From: Theropithecus gelada
Lineage: Eukaryota; Chordata; Mammalia; Primates; Cercopithecidae
DNA length: 64,000 nt
Direction: 5' to 3'
Assembly: GCF_003255815.1 (NCBI RefSeq)
Contig: NC_037682.1
Location: 46,604,986 to 46,668,985, forward strand
Shown: positions 56,056 to 64,000 of the stretch, in pieces
Position numbering within the stretch: position 1 is the stretch's first letter
Layout of the letters: every line of letters starts with the position of its first letter
Translations under genes and position numbers: made by a program
The notes under the pieces: generated by a model
The model's input: only the letters and a program-made list of their open reading frames with translations
The model's database searches: none
Told to the model about the DNA's origin: nothing

Positions 56056-57896
56056 CCTGTGCAAGAGGTGAGCCCATGAGGAGCCCGATGTTAAATCACT
56101 CGTCAGCGAGCTGCCTCTGAGTCAGGGTTTCATGCGTGGCAAAGCAGCTACCTCGCTGTGAACTATTGAAAAGCCAGCCCTTGACACAAGCAGCCGCCTC
56201 TCACTGACAAAACAGGGCTGATGATGATCATGTCTACCTCATAGGGCTGTCGAAAGAAGCAAATGCAATTGCGTGTGCAGAGGCACTTTGGGAACTGCAG
56301 AGAGCCAGCCCAGTGAGGTGGTATTATTCCCAGAACAAGACAGTGAGTGAAGGAGAGGGCAGGGAAAGGATAAGAGCTGACATCATCTCTAGGAGCAGAA
56401 CAGAGTCCAAAAAAACAAACAGGCCTGGGACCACAGCGGTCCGTGCAAGTGGGGGCTGTTTCCTTCCCTGCTGTATCCCCAGAGCCTAACCGAGTGCTTG
56501 ACAAAGTAGGCACCCAGTAAATACTTTTCTGAATTGCATGACATTGAATCTTCGTGTTCCCAGTGCTTGACGTATATCGGTGCTCAGTAAATGTGTGTTG
56601 GACTCATGCACAAATCGGCAGAGACTAAAACCAGAGTGGCAGGCTCCTAGCCCAGTTCTCCATCTTTGAAACTAACACCAATTTCCATCACAGACACCCA
56701 CTGCCCACCCCTGAGATCAGGGGTTCTTAACCTGAGGTCCATGCATCTCCCCAAAAATTAACGTGTAGAATATAGTGTGTGTTTGAAACATATCTTGCTG
56801 AATTAAAAAAAAGTCAGATTTCTACCCAGAAAAATACTAAATAAACTCTGCTCTGAAAGATGTACATCTACCAGGCGCCCCGTAAATAGCCATCAGTTGG
56901 ATGTATCTGGTCCCCAGGGCTGCCAGGTGACCAGTAGTCTTAAAAAAATTGTAAGCCTCCCACTCTCTGAGATCCACATCTAGGGCCCTGTGAGCCTGCA
57001 ATTTTTCCTACCACCTCCATAATGTGCAAGGCAGTTAACCTATCTTTCATATGCAAAAGTGATGATCACACATTATCCCGGGGACCTGCCTCCGGAGTGG
57101 CTGTTCTGCTGCTGGGTGGGTCTCGCAGAGCCACGCATACTCTGTCAATCTCTTACATCCCAGCGTATGCATTTAGATGTGACAGGTGGGAGTCAAGGCC
57201 TGAAACCTGAGAATCCTAACTAGGCTTCATGATATCAACTCAGAACTTTGATCTTTTTGAAAAAAATATTTTTCTCACTACAAATACGTGTGTGCGTGTG
57301 TCTGTGTATGTATGCACCCACATACATATTTATTAGAGGAAATGTAGGATATGTAAATAAAATCACCTCTAATTTCACCCTACCCCCAAAGAACCGGTGT
57401 TAATACCTGGCTTTAGTCTTCCCATTTACTGTGTACAACATTTATTAAGCATTTACTGTGTGCCAAGAGTTCACTGTTCCATGCTGTATGATCTCTAACT
57501 CATGTGAACCTCTAATCTCACATCAGGTATTTGCTCTCTTTTTACAGACATGTTTATACTTTCTTAATTTTTAAGGCCAGTGAGATTATACTGTTTTGTA
57601 ACCTTGCCTTTCTTAGTCCATACCATCAGATTTTTTACCATGTTATCAAATACTCATCAGCAGAGTCATTTATAATGGCTGCATGATGTTTTATTGCAGA
57701 CAAATTCCATGCTTCTCAGACTGGGGTGCATGTACCCCTGAGGGCAAAGCCACAGGATAAATGTCACAGATCTTCCTGAAGCAAAATTTGTGATTCAGAG
57801 CTTTAGGAGAGGGAAATAAAACACATTATTTTCAAATCAAAACGAGTACAAATATATCGTAGTGTAGAATGCAGAACACCCGTATGTCTTAATACA
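56056..57896. other. Intron sequence with MIR/L2 traces
   Basis: MIR core text lies at 56205-56310. Two L2/MIR 3' ends occur in tandem at 56470-56605 (AGGCACCCAGTAAATAC and CGGTGCTCAGTAAATGTG). An antisense end lies at 57440-57475. A GTGTGTCTGTGTATGTATG tract lies at about 57290-57320. The remainder is unassigned. Confidence 0.5.
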
Positions 57897-58199
57897 GGCC
57901 AGATGCGGTGGCTCACACCTGTAATCCCAGCACTTTGGGAGGCTTAGGCAGGCAGATCACCTGAGGTCAGGCGTTCAAGACCAGCCTGGCCAACATGGTG
58001 AAACCCCATCTCTATTAAAATTACAAAAATTAGCCAGGTGCAGTGGCTCGTGCCTGTAGTTCCAGCTACTTGGGAGGCTGAGTCAGGAGAATCACTTGAA
58101 CCCAGGAGGTGGAAGTTGCAGTGAGCTGAGATCACGCCACTGCACTCCAGCCTGGGTGACAGAGCAAGACTCTTGTCTCAAAAAAAAAAAAAAAAAAAT
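57897..58199 (+). mobile_element. Alu (S-type)
   Basis: AGGCCAGATGCGGTGGCTCAC to TCTTGTCTCA and an A run to 58198. Confidence 0.95.
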
Positions 58200-58856
58200 G
58201 CAGCCAAGTCCAAGATCATGTTATTCCCCATAGTTCCATATTCCCTCTCCTCTGAGGTTTGCAGAAACATCTAAGAAGCACTGAATTCTAGTTCAAGCCC
58301 TTGTTTTTACAGATAAGAAAACTGAGACCCAGGGAGAAGAAGGGCTTGCCCGAGGTCCAAGTATGTGCTCTGCAGAACCAAGGCACAGAAGCCAGGTAAC
58401 CCCTGGGTCTGTCCCTTTCCACCATTCCATATTTGGCATCACCTGTCAACTGTGTGTGGGCAGAGACCTTGCCCCTTGAGAAATCAACCCCCTGCTTATC
58501 AATAGTAGCAACTCTTGCCTTCCCACGTGATCCTTCTTTTAGCAGCAGCTTTTCCTTTTTCACCTTGCTCCCAGAATCTGAGCTGACAGCTCAGGTGGTC
58601 AGGAACTATAACCTCCATGGACAAAGGTAGATGCCCTCCCATGACCCTCTTAGGCTCCATTGGCACTTAGATTTATTGCTTAATGCACTGTATTGTAAAC
58701 ATGTCTTTACTGGTCTGTTTTAGCCATGAGACTGGAGCCTTTTGAAGGCAAGAATTATGTGTTAGCATTATAATCTGCCATCTATTGGGTTCTTACTAAA
58801 TGCTGAACACTGTGCTAGGTGTTTCATCTGTAGTATCTAAAATATTTAAAACAGCT
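58200..58856. other. Intron sequence with MIR traces
   Basis: AAGAAAACTGAGACCCAGGGAG at about 58315 is antisense MIR. TAAATGCTGAACACTGTGCTAGG (58797) begins another MIR that the next Alu interrupts and that resumes at about 59190. Confidence 0.55.
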
Positions 58857-59160
58857 GCCGGGCGCAGTGGCTCATGCCTGTAATCCCAGCACTTTGGGAG
58901 GCCAAGGTGGGTGGATCACCTGAGGTCAGGTGTTCAAGACCAGCCTGGCCAACATGGTGAAACCCTGTCTCTACTAAAAATACAAAAATTAGCCAGGCGT
59001 GGTGGCACACGCCTGCAATCCCAGCTACTCAGGAGGCTGAGGCAGGAGAATTGTTTGAACCCAGGAGGTGGAGTTTGCAGTAAGCTGAGATCACGCCATT
59101 GCCCTCCAGCCTGGGCGACCGAGTAAGACTCCGTCTCTCAAAAAATAAATAAATAAATAA
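58857..59160 (+). mobile_element. Alu nested in MIR
   Basis: GCCGGGCGCAGTGGCTCATG to CCGTCTCTCAAAAAATAAATAAATAAATAA. Confidence 0.95.
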
Positions 59161-59184
59161 TATATATATACACACACACACACA
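59139..59184. repeat. Compound microsatellite (AAAT)n(TA)n(CA)n
   Basis: It grew from the Alu A tail: AAATAAATAAAT, TATATATATA, then CACACACACACACA. Confidence 0.95.
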
Positions 59185-59264
59185 GCTTTTCAAAGTATGT
59201 ATTATCTCCATTTATCAGGCAAAAAAACTGAGTAAAAGAGTGTCATTTGCCCATCATCATTCAC

Positions 59265-59400
59265 TCATTTAGTAAGCATTGATTGTAGCCTTACACACCA
59301 GGACTTATGCTGCATGCTGTAGACATCAGGATGAACAAAGCTGATACCACTCTGCCCTCATGGAACTTCTTGGTGGGTAGAGGAAGATGATATTCAAAAA
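59265..59400 (-). repeat. L2 LINE 3' end
   Basis: TCACTCATTTAGTAAGCATTGATTG and CTCTGCCCTCATGGAACTTC are antisense L2. Confidence 0.8.
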
Positions 59401-59444
59401 TTATTTTACAACCCATAGCAAATGTAATGTAGCCTGAAGCCTAT

Positions 59445-59646
59445 CGGACTGCCCTGGATTGAAGCCACCCTCTACCCTTACCAGCTAGGCGACCTTGGGC
59501 AACTCTGTTAACCTCTCTGCACCTCATCTTCCTCTTCTGTAAAATGGGGATAATAGTAGTAGCAGCTCCATAGGTGTACTGTGAAGAATAAAGAAATTAA
59601 CCCATGTGAAGCACACAAAGAAGGGCCCTTGCACGTTCCAGGCATA

Positions 59647-59647
<1 letters not shown>
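59445..59647 (+). repeat. MIR
   Basis: TAGGCGACCTTGGGCAACTCTG and TTCTGTAAAATGGGGATAATAGTAG are MIR. Confidence 0.9.

Positions 59648-59681
<34 letters not shown>
59648..59681. repeat. (TGC)11 trinucleotide repeat
   Basis: Eleven uninterrupted TGC (CTG/CAG class) units abut the end of a MIR. Confidence 0.98.
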
Positions 59682-60771
59682 ATGAAGGAGAGGCGTGGGG
59701 TGCTTGTATGTGATACAGCAGGACCTACTTCAGGGGACGTCTGATTGAGGTCTGCAAGATGAATAGGTGTTATCTTGGCAAAGTGTGTGGGCGGCAGGGG
59801 AGGGGAGCAGGGTTTTGGAGGGATGTTCCAGGCAAAGGGAATAGCATGTCAAAGCATAGGGGGCGGGTTTACCTGAGGAACTGCAAGGAGTGCAGCTGAA
59901 AGGGGTCAGGCTGGGAAGTGGGAGCCTGTGCTACAAACATAGCCCCAGGACCGGGTTCCCTGCACCACAGTCTTGATCCAGGCCACGGGAGATGCTCAGT
60001 AAATGTTTGTCAAGTGAGCGAGCAGCTCATGGACAAACAGCTGTGTTGGGCCTACATGGTTCTGTTGTCACCCAAGTCCATTGTCCCCTATACAGCATGA
60101 TATGTAGACAGCCCCTTCCCAGCTGTCAAACTGTATACATCCATGTTTTGGTCCCTCTCTTCTTGACAGTAAACTAAATCCTGTGAGTTTGGGTGCAGAC
60201 CTCCAATATCTGGGACTCCCTGAGGTGACCGCAGCTAGAATCCCCATGCTGTAGCCAGGGGCTCAGATCTCAGCCAATGGTTTTCAGACTCTTTAGTAGT
60301 AGAAGTCTGCCTTGAAATAATCATAGCGAAAATCCAGTATATGGTACAGGGACAGGCAGAGCGTCTGCCCTTGAGCAGACATAGGGCCTCAGCCCCTGTG
60401 CACCTGAGAAAACACTAGGGCTCTGTAAAGCACAGTTAGAAAGACTAGGGTTGAACCCAAACCCCATCTTCCAGGCGGGGAAACTTAAGACCCAGAGAGG
60501 GAGTGACTCTCCGGAGTCAACAGGGACAGACCCAGAACTGGCCCCAGACATCTGGTATCAATTCTGCTACACCAAGGTTTTCCTGCACTTCGCCCTAACC
60601 GCCCCCAGCCCCTCTCAGTGTGCAGGGAGTCTTGAGATGGGGTGGGGGCATGTGGCTGTGGTCTTGTCAAGAGTCCGGCCTCCAGCCCCAGTCGGGGCAT
60701 AGCCCACATGAGACAAAAATCCACAAGGCAGGCGTGGGTGGGTGGCTCAGGGTCATGGCCTGGTTATGCCG

Positions 60772-60803
<32 letters not shown>

Positions 60804-61170
60804 CTGCTGCTGCTGCTTTTTTAATTGAGTTTGAGGTGGTTGTTTTTTGTTTCCTTAAGAAATGGAAAAGAATGAAGCTGCGTAAATACAACTATATTAA
60901 CTCCCTGAAAAACCTCCTGCCATTTTAACTCTGTTACTGGAGAAATAAAAGAGAAATAATTTGTCCACCCACACTTAGCTCTTTCTGACGAAGGTAGGTG
61001 AATATTGCTTTGCTAATCGAGGGTGACTGCTGGAAGTGGAGCCACGCTGACTGATCCCAGATTGAGAGGCAGCCACAGCCACCCCAAAAGGAACGGCCCG
61101 CCCTGGGGTGGCAGAGCCCTGCCTGTGGACAGGGCCAGAGTCATCGGCCCACATGGCCCATCTTCCACAG
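59682..61170. other. 3' part of the large intron, with T28 tract
   Basis: T28 at 60776-60803 is followed by CTGCTGCTGCTG. Antisense MIR text lies at 60445-60550 (CAGGCGGGGAAACTTAAGACCCAGAGAGG). 60845-61170 before the exon is unassigned and may be conserved intron. Confidence 0.5.
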
Positions 61171-61364
61171 GTCTCCCCCAGCCGATAGTGATGGAGGCCC
61201 TGGACGAGGCCGAAGGGCTCCAGGACTCACAGAGAGAGATGCCGCCACCCCCTCCTCCCTCGCCGCCCTCAGATCCAGCTCAGAAGCCACCGCCTCGAGG
61301 TGCCGGGAGCCACTCCCTCGCTGTCAGGAGCAGCCTGTGCCTGTTTGCTGCCTCACAGTTCCTG
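61171..61364 (+). CDS. PTPN5: PTPN5 coding exon, residues 33-97 (proline-rich region 1)
   Basis: The acceptor TCTTCCACAG ends at 61170, and the donor GTAAGG starts at 61365. Residues 39-56 are acidic (VMEALDEAEGLQDSQREM). Residues 57-75 hold PPPPPPSPPSD...KPPPR, the first polyproline region, which in STEP61 is reported to bind SH3-containing partners such as Fyn. Residues 86-97 begin the first hydrophobic segment. Cys89 corresponds to the first of two cysteines reported to support STEP61 dimerisation in rat. The exon is GC-rich and lies 22.6 kb after the previous one. Confidence 0.96.
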
Positions 61365-61939
61365 GTAAGGACGGCACAGGCCTCACCAGGGCCTGGAGAG
61401 AGGTGGGCGGAGGGCCAGCCTCCCACTTCCTCCCCAGATGGCCCCCTGGAAGGCAGGAGGATGAGCGGCCTCCCTGGTGTTCCTCAGGAGCTCCAAGCCC
61501 TCAAGGATGGGATGAGGGGAAGGCTGGAATTCTGAGCTACCGCATCAGCAGCTGAGACCTCACACCCTGCCTCCCTAACCTAAGAATCTGGAACACGGGG
61601 CCTCCCTGACCCCTGACCTCCCAGCCCTGCAGGGTTCTCCTGAGAACTCCTGTCTGTGGAGGCCTTTCTGAGAGACTTCCCTTTTGATGTACATATTTGT
61701 GAGGTCCTCTCTGGAAAGGGCTTTCTCTTGGTTCCCTTCAGTCAGCTTTTCTCCAAGGAGAGTCCTGAGGCCTCCCCTGGGCACACAGCAGCGGGGCCCT
61801 GCTCTCAGCTGCCCAGGCTGGACCTTAGAGGTTCAGGAGCCTCCATGCAGGGCCAGGTTGAGGCTGCAGGTGAGCTCTGCTGGGGGAACATGAGGGAAGG
61901 GGGCTGGCTCCATACTTAGCCTGCTCCCCTGTGCCCCAG

Positions 61940-62047
61940 CTTGCCTGCGGGGTGCTCTGGTTCAGCGGCTATGGCCACGTCTGGGCACAGAACGCCACAA
62001 ACCTCGTCTCCTCTTTGCTGACGCTCCTGAAACAGCTGGGACCCACG
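61940..62047 (+). CDS. PTPN5: PTPN5 coding exon, residues 98-133 (membrane segment 1)
   Basis: The acceptor GTGCCCCAG ends at 61939, and the donor GTGAGTA starts at 62048. Exactly 36 codons: LACGVLWFSGYGHVW completes the first membrane segment, and NATNLVSSLLTLLKQLGPT follows. Cys100 matches the second reported dimerisation cysteine. Asn115-Ala-Thr is an N-glycosylation sequon between the two hydrophobic segments; whether it faces the ER lumen is an inference from topology. Confidence 0.96.
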
Positions 62048-62293
62048 GTGAGTAAGCTTTGGGGAGTCCTGGGGTAGCAGGGATCTGTTGGGGGCCTCTA
62101 GTCCCACCATCCCCAACCTCCGGATGGGCCTTCTCTGAGTTCGGGAGATACTTCCAAGCCCCTGAAGTTCTTCTGCCTGCTCCCCACCCCAGACCTGGGG
62201 CGCGATTTTCAGAGTCTTGGTTTTGTCATCATTGCAAGAGCTGAGAACTCGGCCCCCACCACCACCCTGACCTGTTTATCTGATGTTCCCCAG

Positions 62294-62377
62294 GCCTGGC
62301 TTGACTCTGGGACCTGGGGAGTCCCCAGTCTGCTGCTGGTCTCTCTGTCCATGGGCCTGGTCCTCGTTACCACACTG
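62294..62377 (+). CDS. PTPN5: PTPN5 coding exon, residues 134-161 (membrane segment 2)
   Basis: The acceptor TGTTCCCCAG ends at 62293, and the donor GTAAGG starts at 62378. Exactly 28 codons encode AWLDSGTWGVP and then the hydrophobic SLLLVSLSMGLVLVTTL. This is the second membrane segment that anchors STEP61 to the ER and synaptic membranes. The exon is in phase 0 at both ends, so skipping it would keep the frame and remove most of one membrane segment. Confidence 0.96.
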
Positions 62378-62859
62378 GTAAGGTGCCTCCTGAACCCAGC
62401 CTCAAGGCTGTCCTCCTCTGACCTTGAGGCCCGGATTTCTACCAGCTCCCATCTGACCTACAGGCTGGACGTTCTGGGTGGGGCAAGGAGGGATGCCTAT
62501 CTGTTTGCACAAGTGTGCCAGCCTGGGGCAAGAACCTCCTCCTTTCTGAAAATTGGTTTGCAGTGATCTGGGCTAAGGAAAAGGGGTGAGACGGGGAGAA
62601 GGCTGGTGTAGGAACTCTGAAGCCCCACTGAGAAGGCCTGAACCAAGAAACAGAGCTGGGAGAGGGAGGGGTGCGGAGGGAGAGTGGGCATGGAGCCTCC
62701 CATTGAGGCCGGGGCAGTGCCTTGTGGACAACTCCCAGGAGAGCAGGGCTGCTCGAGACACACTGAGGGAGTGCAGGGGTGTCAATCCCATTTGCGCTCC
62801 AGGAACACGGCGGGCAGCCAGCATGGTCCCAGATCCGTGATGCTGTATACCCCAACCAG

Positions 62860-63101
62860 GTGTGGCACCTCCTGAGGACACCCCCAGAGCCACCCACCCC
62901 ACTGCCCCCTGAGGACAGGCGCCAGTCAGTGAGCCGCCAGCCCTCCTTCACCTACTCTGAGTGGATGGAGGAGAAAGCTGAGGATGACTTCCTGGACCTG
63001 GACCCGGTGCCCGAGACTCCTGTGTTTGATTGTGTGATGGACATCAAGCCTGAGGCCGACCCCGCCTCGCTCACCGTCAAGTCCATGGGTCTGCAGGAGA
63101 G
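62860..63101 (+). CDS. PTPN5: PTPN5 coding exon, residues 162-242 (proline-rich 2, STEP46 start)
   Basis: The acceptor ACCCCAACCAG ends at 62859, and the donor GTGGGA starts at 63102. VWHLL ends the membrane segment. TPPEPPTPLPPEDRR (168-182) is the second proline-rich region. QSVSRQPSFTYSEW follows, then Met197 (62965-62967), which by length matches the start of cytosolic STEP46. Residues 201-218 are acidic with D/E/P/T (PEST-like). The exon stops after two bases of Arg242, at the edge of the kinase-interaction motif carrying the PKA-regulated serine. The motif itself is encoded in the next exon, outside the window. Confidence 0.96.
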
Positions 63102-63470
63102 GTGGGAGGGGTGGAGGAGGGGTGGGCTCCACGGGCCCTCGAGCTCTTAGCTCCTGATCAGAAGAGTGGATGCCTGACTCTGACTCCCGGTGCCCAGGGC
63201 AGAGCTGGCCTCATAGCTTAGCCAGTGTAGACACGTGCTCTCCAGGTCATTCATAGAGATCAAAGCGCCCCAAAATGAATGCTGAGAAATACTGTTACTG
63301 CACACGCACACATAGGTGTACACATGTTCACACACACTCTCCCATGCTCAAGTAAGTTTGGGTGGTTTTCTTTGCTGCAGGACTTGTCAGAGCCTTTAAC
63401 ATGTTGTGTTCCTTGGAAATCAGCAAGGGGGCAGTATGTGGCATTTCCCAAAGTCACTTGACCACAGAAC
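63102..63470. other. PTPN5 intron start
   Basis: A CACACGCACACATAGGTGTACACATG tract lies at about 63300-63335. No further exon is visible before the window ends. Confidence 0.6.
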
Positions 63471-63472
63471 TC

Positions 63473-63712
63473 TATTTTTTTTTTTTACTTTTATTTTGGA
63501 TTGAGGGGGTACACGTGCAGTGTTGTTACCTGAGCATATTGCATGATGCCAAGGTTTAGGGTACAAATGCTCCCATCACCCAGGTACTGAACATAGTACC
63601 CAGCAGTTAGTTTTCCAACCCTTGCCCGCCTCTCTCCCTCCCTCCTCTAGTAGTCCCCAGTTTCTATTATTGCCGTCTTTATGTCCCTGAGTACCCAGTT
63701 AGAACCCTGTTT
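63473..63712 (-). mobile_element. L1 3' end fragment
   Basis: T run, then GGGGGTACACGTGCAGTGTTG and GGTACTGAACATAGTACCC are antisense L1. Approximate duplications (AGAACTCTATTTTTT and AGAACCCTGTTTTTA) flank it. Confidence 0.85.
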
Positions 63713-63824
63713 TTATAGGGTGGCTCATAGTGTTCCACAGAGCACACTCTGAGAAGTGTAGACACCGTCTTTTCAGAGTCTAGGTGGATAAGCCAGATCG
63801 CGCCACATTTGAGTTACCCATGTA

Positions 63825-63985
63825 ATGTCATGGAACGAACACTGAGTGTGGAGTCAGGAAACCTAGCTTTTTGTTTCAGCTCTGCCACCCCCTTACTGGG
63901 AAAGCCTGGACAACTCTTGGCCCTTCATGGGGACTCAGTTTCCCCTTCTGTGTAATGAGGTCCCATCCTGTCCTGTGGTCTGAGA
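63825..63985 (+). repeat. MIR
   Basis: ACTGAGTGTGGAGTCAGGAAACC, TGGACAACTCTTGGCCC and GGACTCAGTTTCCCCTTCTGTG are MIR. Confidence 0.88.
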
Positions 63986-64000
63986 CACTGAGTGTAGTAG

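Larger units (their letters stand above)
14540..64000 (+). other. PTPN5 (STEP) gene, 3' part missing
   Basis: This is the gene for striatal-enriched protein tyrosine phosphatase, a neuronal non-receptor PTP. From the literature, it opposes synaptic strengthening by dephosphorylating ERK1/2, p38, Fyn, Pyk2 and glutamate receptor subunits. I recognised it from the translated exons: MNYEGAR, MCCSERLPGLPQP, the six-proline run, LACGVLWFSGYGH, and FTYSEWMEEK. Six coding exons join in frame to 725 nt (241 codons plus 2 nt). The human long form is about 565 residues, so the PTP catalytic domain is downstream of the window. Introns are large at the 5' side (about 17 kb, 6.1 kb, 22.6 kb) and short near the 3' side (575, 246 and 482 bp). 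All splice sites are GT-AG. Confidence 0.95.

Noticed and set aside
60944..60949. AATAAA as a real polyadenylation site
   Set aside because: It lies inside the PTPN5 intron, upstream of confirmed exons, with no clear terminal exon before it.
61023..61535. 170-codon + frame read as a single-exon gene
   Set aside because: Only 61171-61364 is PTPN5 coding. The parts on either side are intron read-through past clear AG and GT splice sites.
62439..62951. 170-codon - strand frame over the PTPN5 exon cluster
   Set aside because: It is a shadow of GC-rich intron and the 62860 exon. Coding evidence is on the + strand.

Overview
The window is nuclear DNA from a primate, most likely an Old World monkey (macaque/baboon type). 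It is packed with Alu, L1, L2, MIR and MaLR repeats. Four of the 22 Alus are young AluY copies with the diagnostic form common in cercopithecids (CGGATCTCAGCTC... CACCTCGCCCGGCTAG...), which human AluY lacks. There are no bacterial or viral genes.

The one gene I can support is PTPN5 (STEP, striatal-enriched protein tyrosine phosphatase), on the + strand and incomplete at its 3' end. A CpG island at about 13700-15260 holds GC boxes and a probable non-coding first exon ending at a GTAAGT donor at 14844. Coding exons follow at 32307-32326, 38467-38543, 61171-61364, 61940-62047, 62294-62377 and 62860-63101. All are bounded by AG/GT sites and join in frame, giving 242 codons, the last one incomplete. 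These cover the N-terminal half of STEP61: the N-terminal extension, first proline-rich region, two hydrophobic membrane segments, second proline-rich region, the internal start of STEP46, and the edge of the kinase-interaction motif. The phosphatase domain lies beyond the window.

Layout: 1-13.7 kb is upstream intergenic sequence made of repeats, including an Alu-in-L1-in-L2 nest at 5.06-6.5 kb. 13.7-15.3 kb is the promoter and first exon. 15.3-32.2 kb is the first intron. 32.2-38.5 kb holds the first two coding exons. 38.5-61.2 kb is a 22.6 kb intron. 61.2-63.1 kb is a compact cluster of four exons. 63.1-64 kb is intron.

I did not find a new multi-gene system. The most interesting signals are local: (i) a short upstream ORF whose TGA stop overlaps the PTPN5 start as ATGA; (ii) back-to-back 8-bp and 7-bp C-rich tandem arrays in the predicted first exon, forming a long G-quadruplex-capable tract on the opposite strand; (iii) a perfect 22-bp inverted duplication inside a MaLR LTR, typical of a template switch; (iv) a (TGC)11 run in the large intron; and (v) a young Alu with a very long T tract that broke the assembly. 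Repeat boundaries and family names were read by eye and are approximate to about 5-20 bp.
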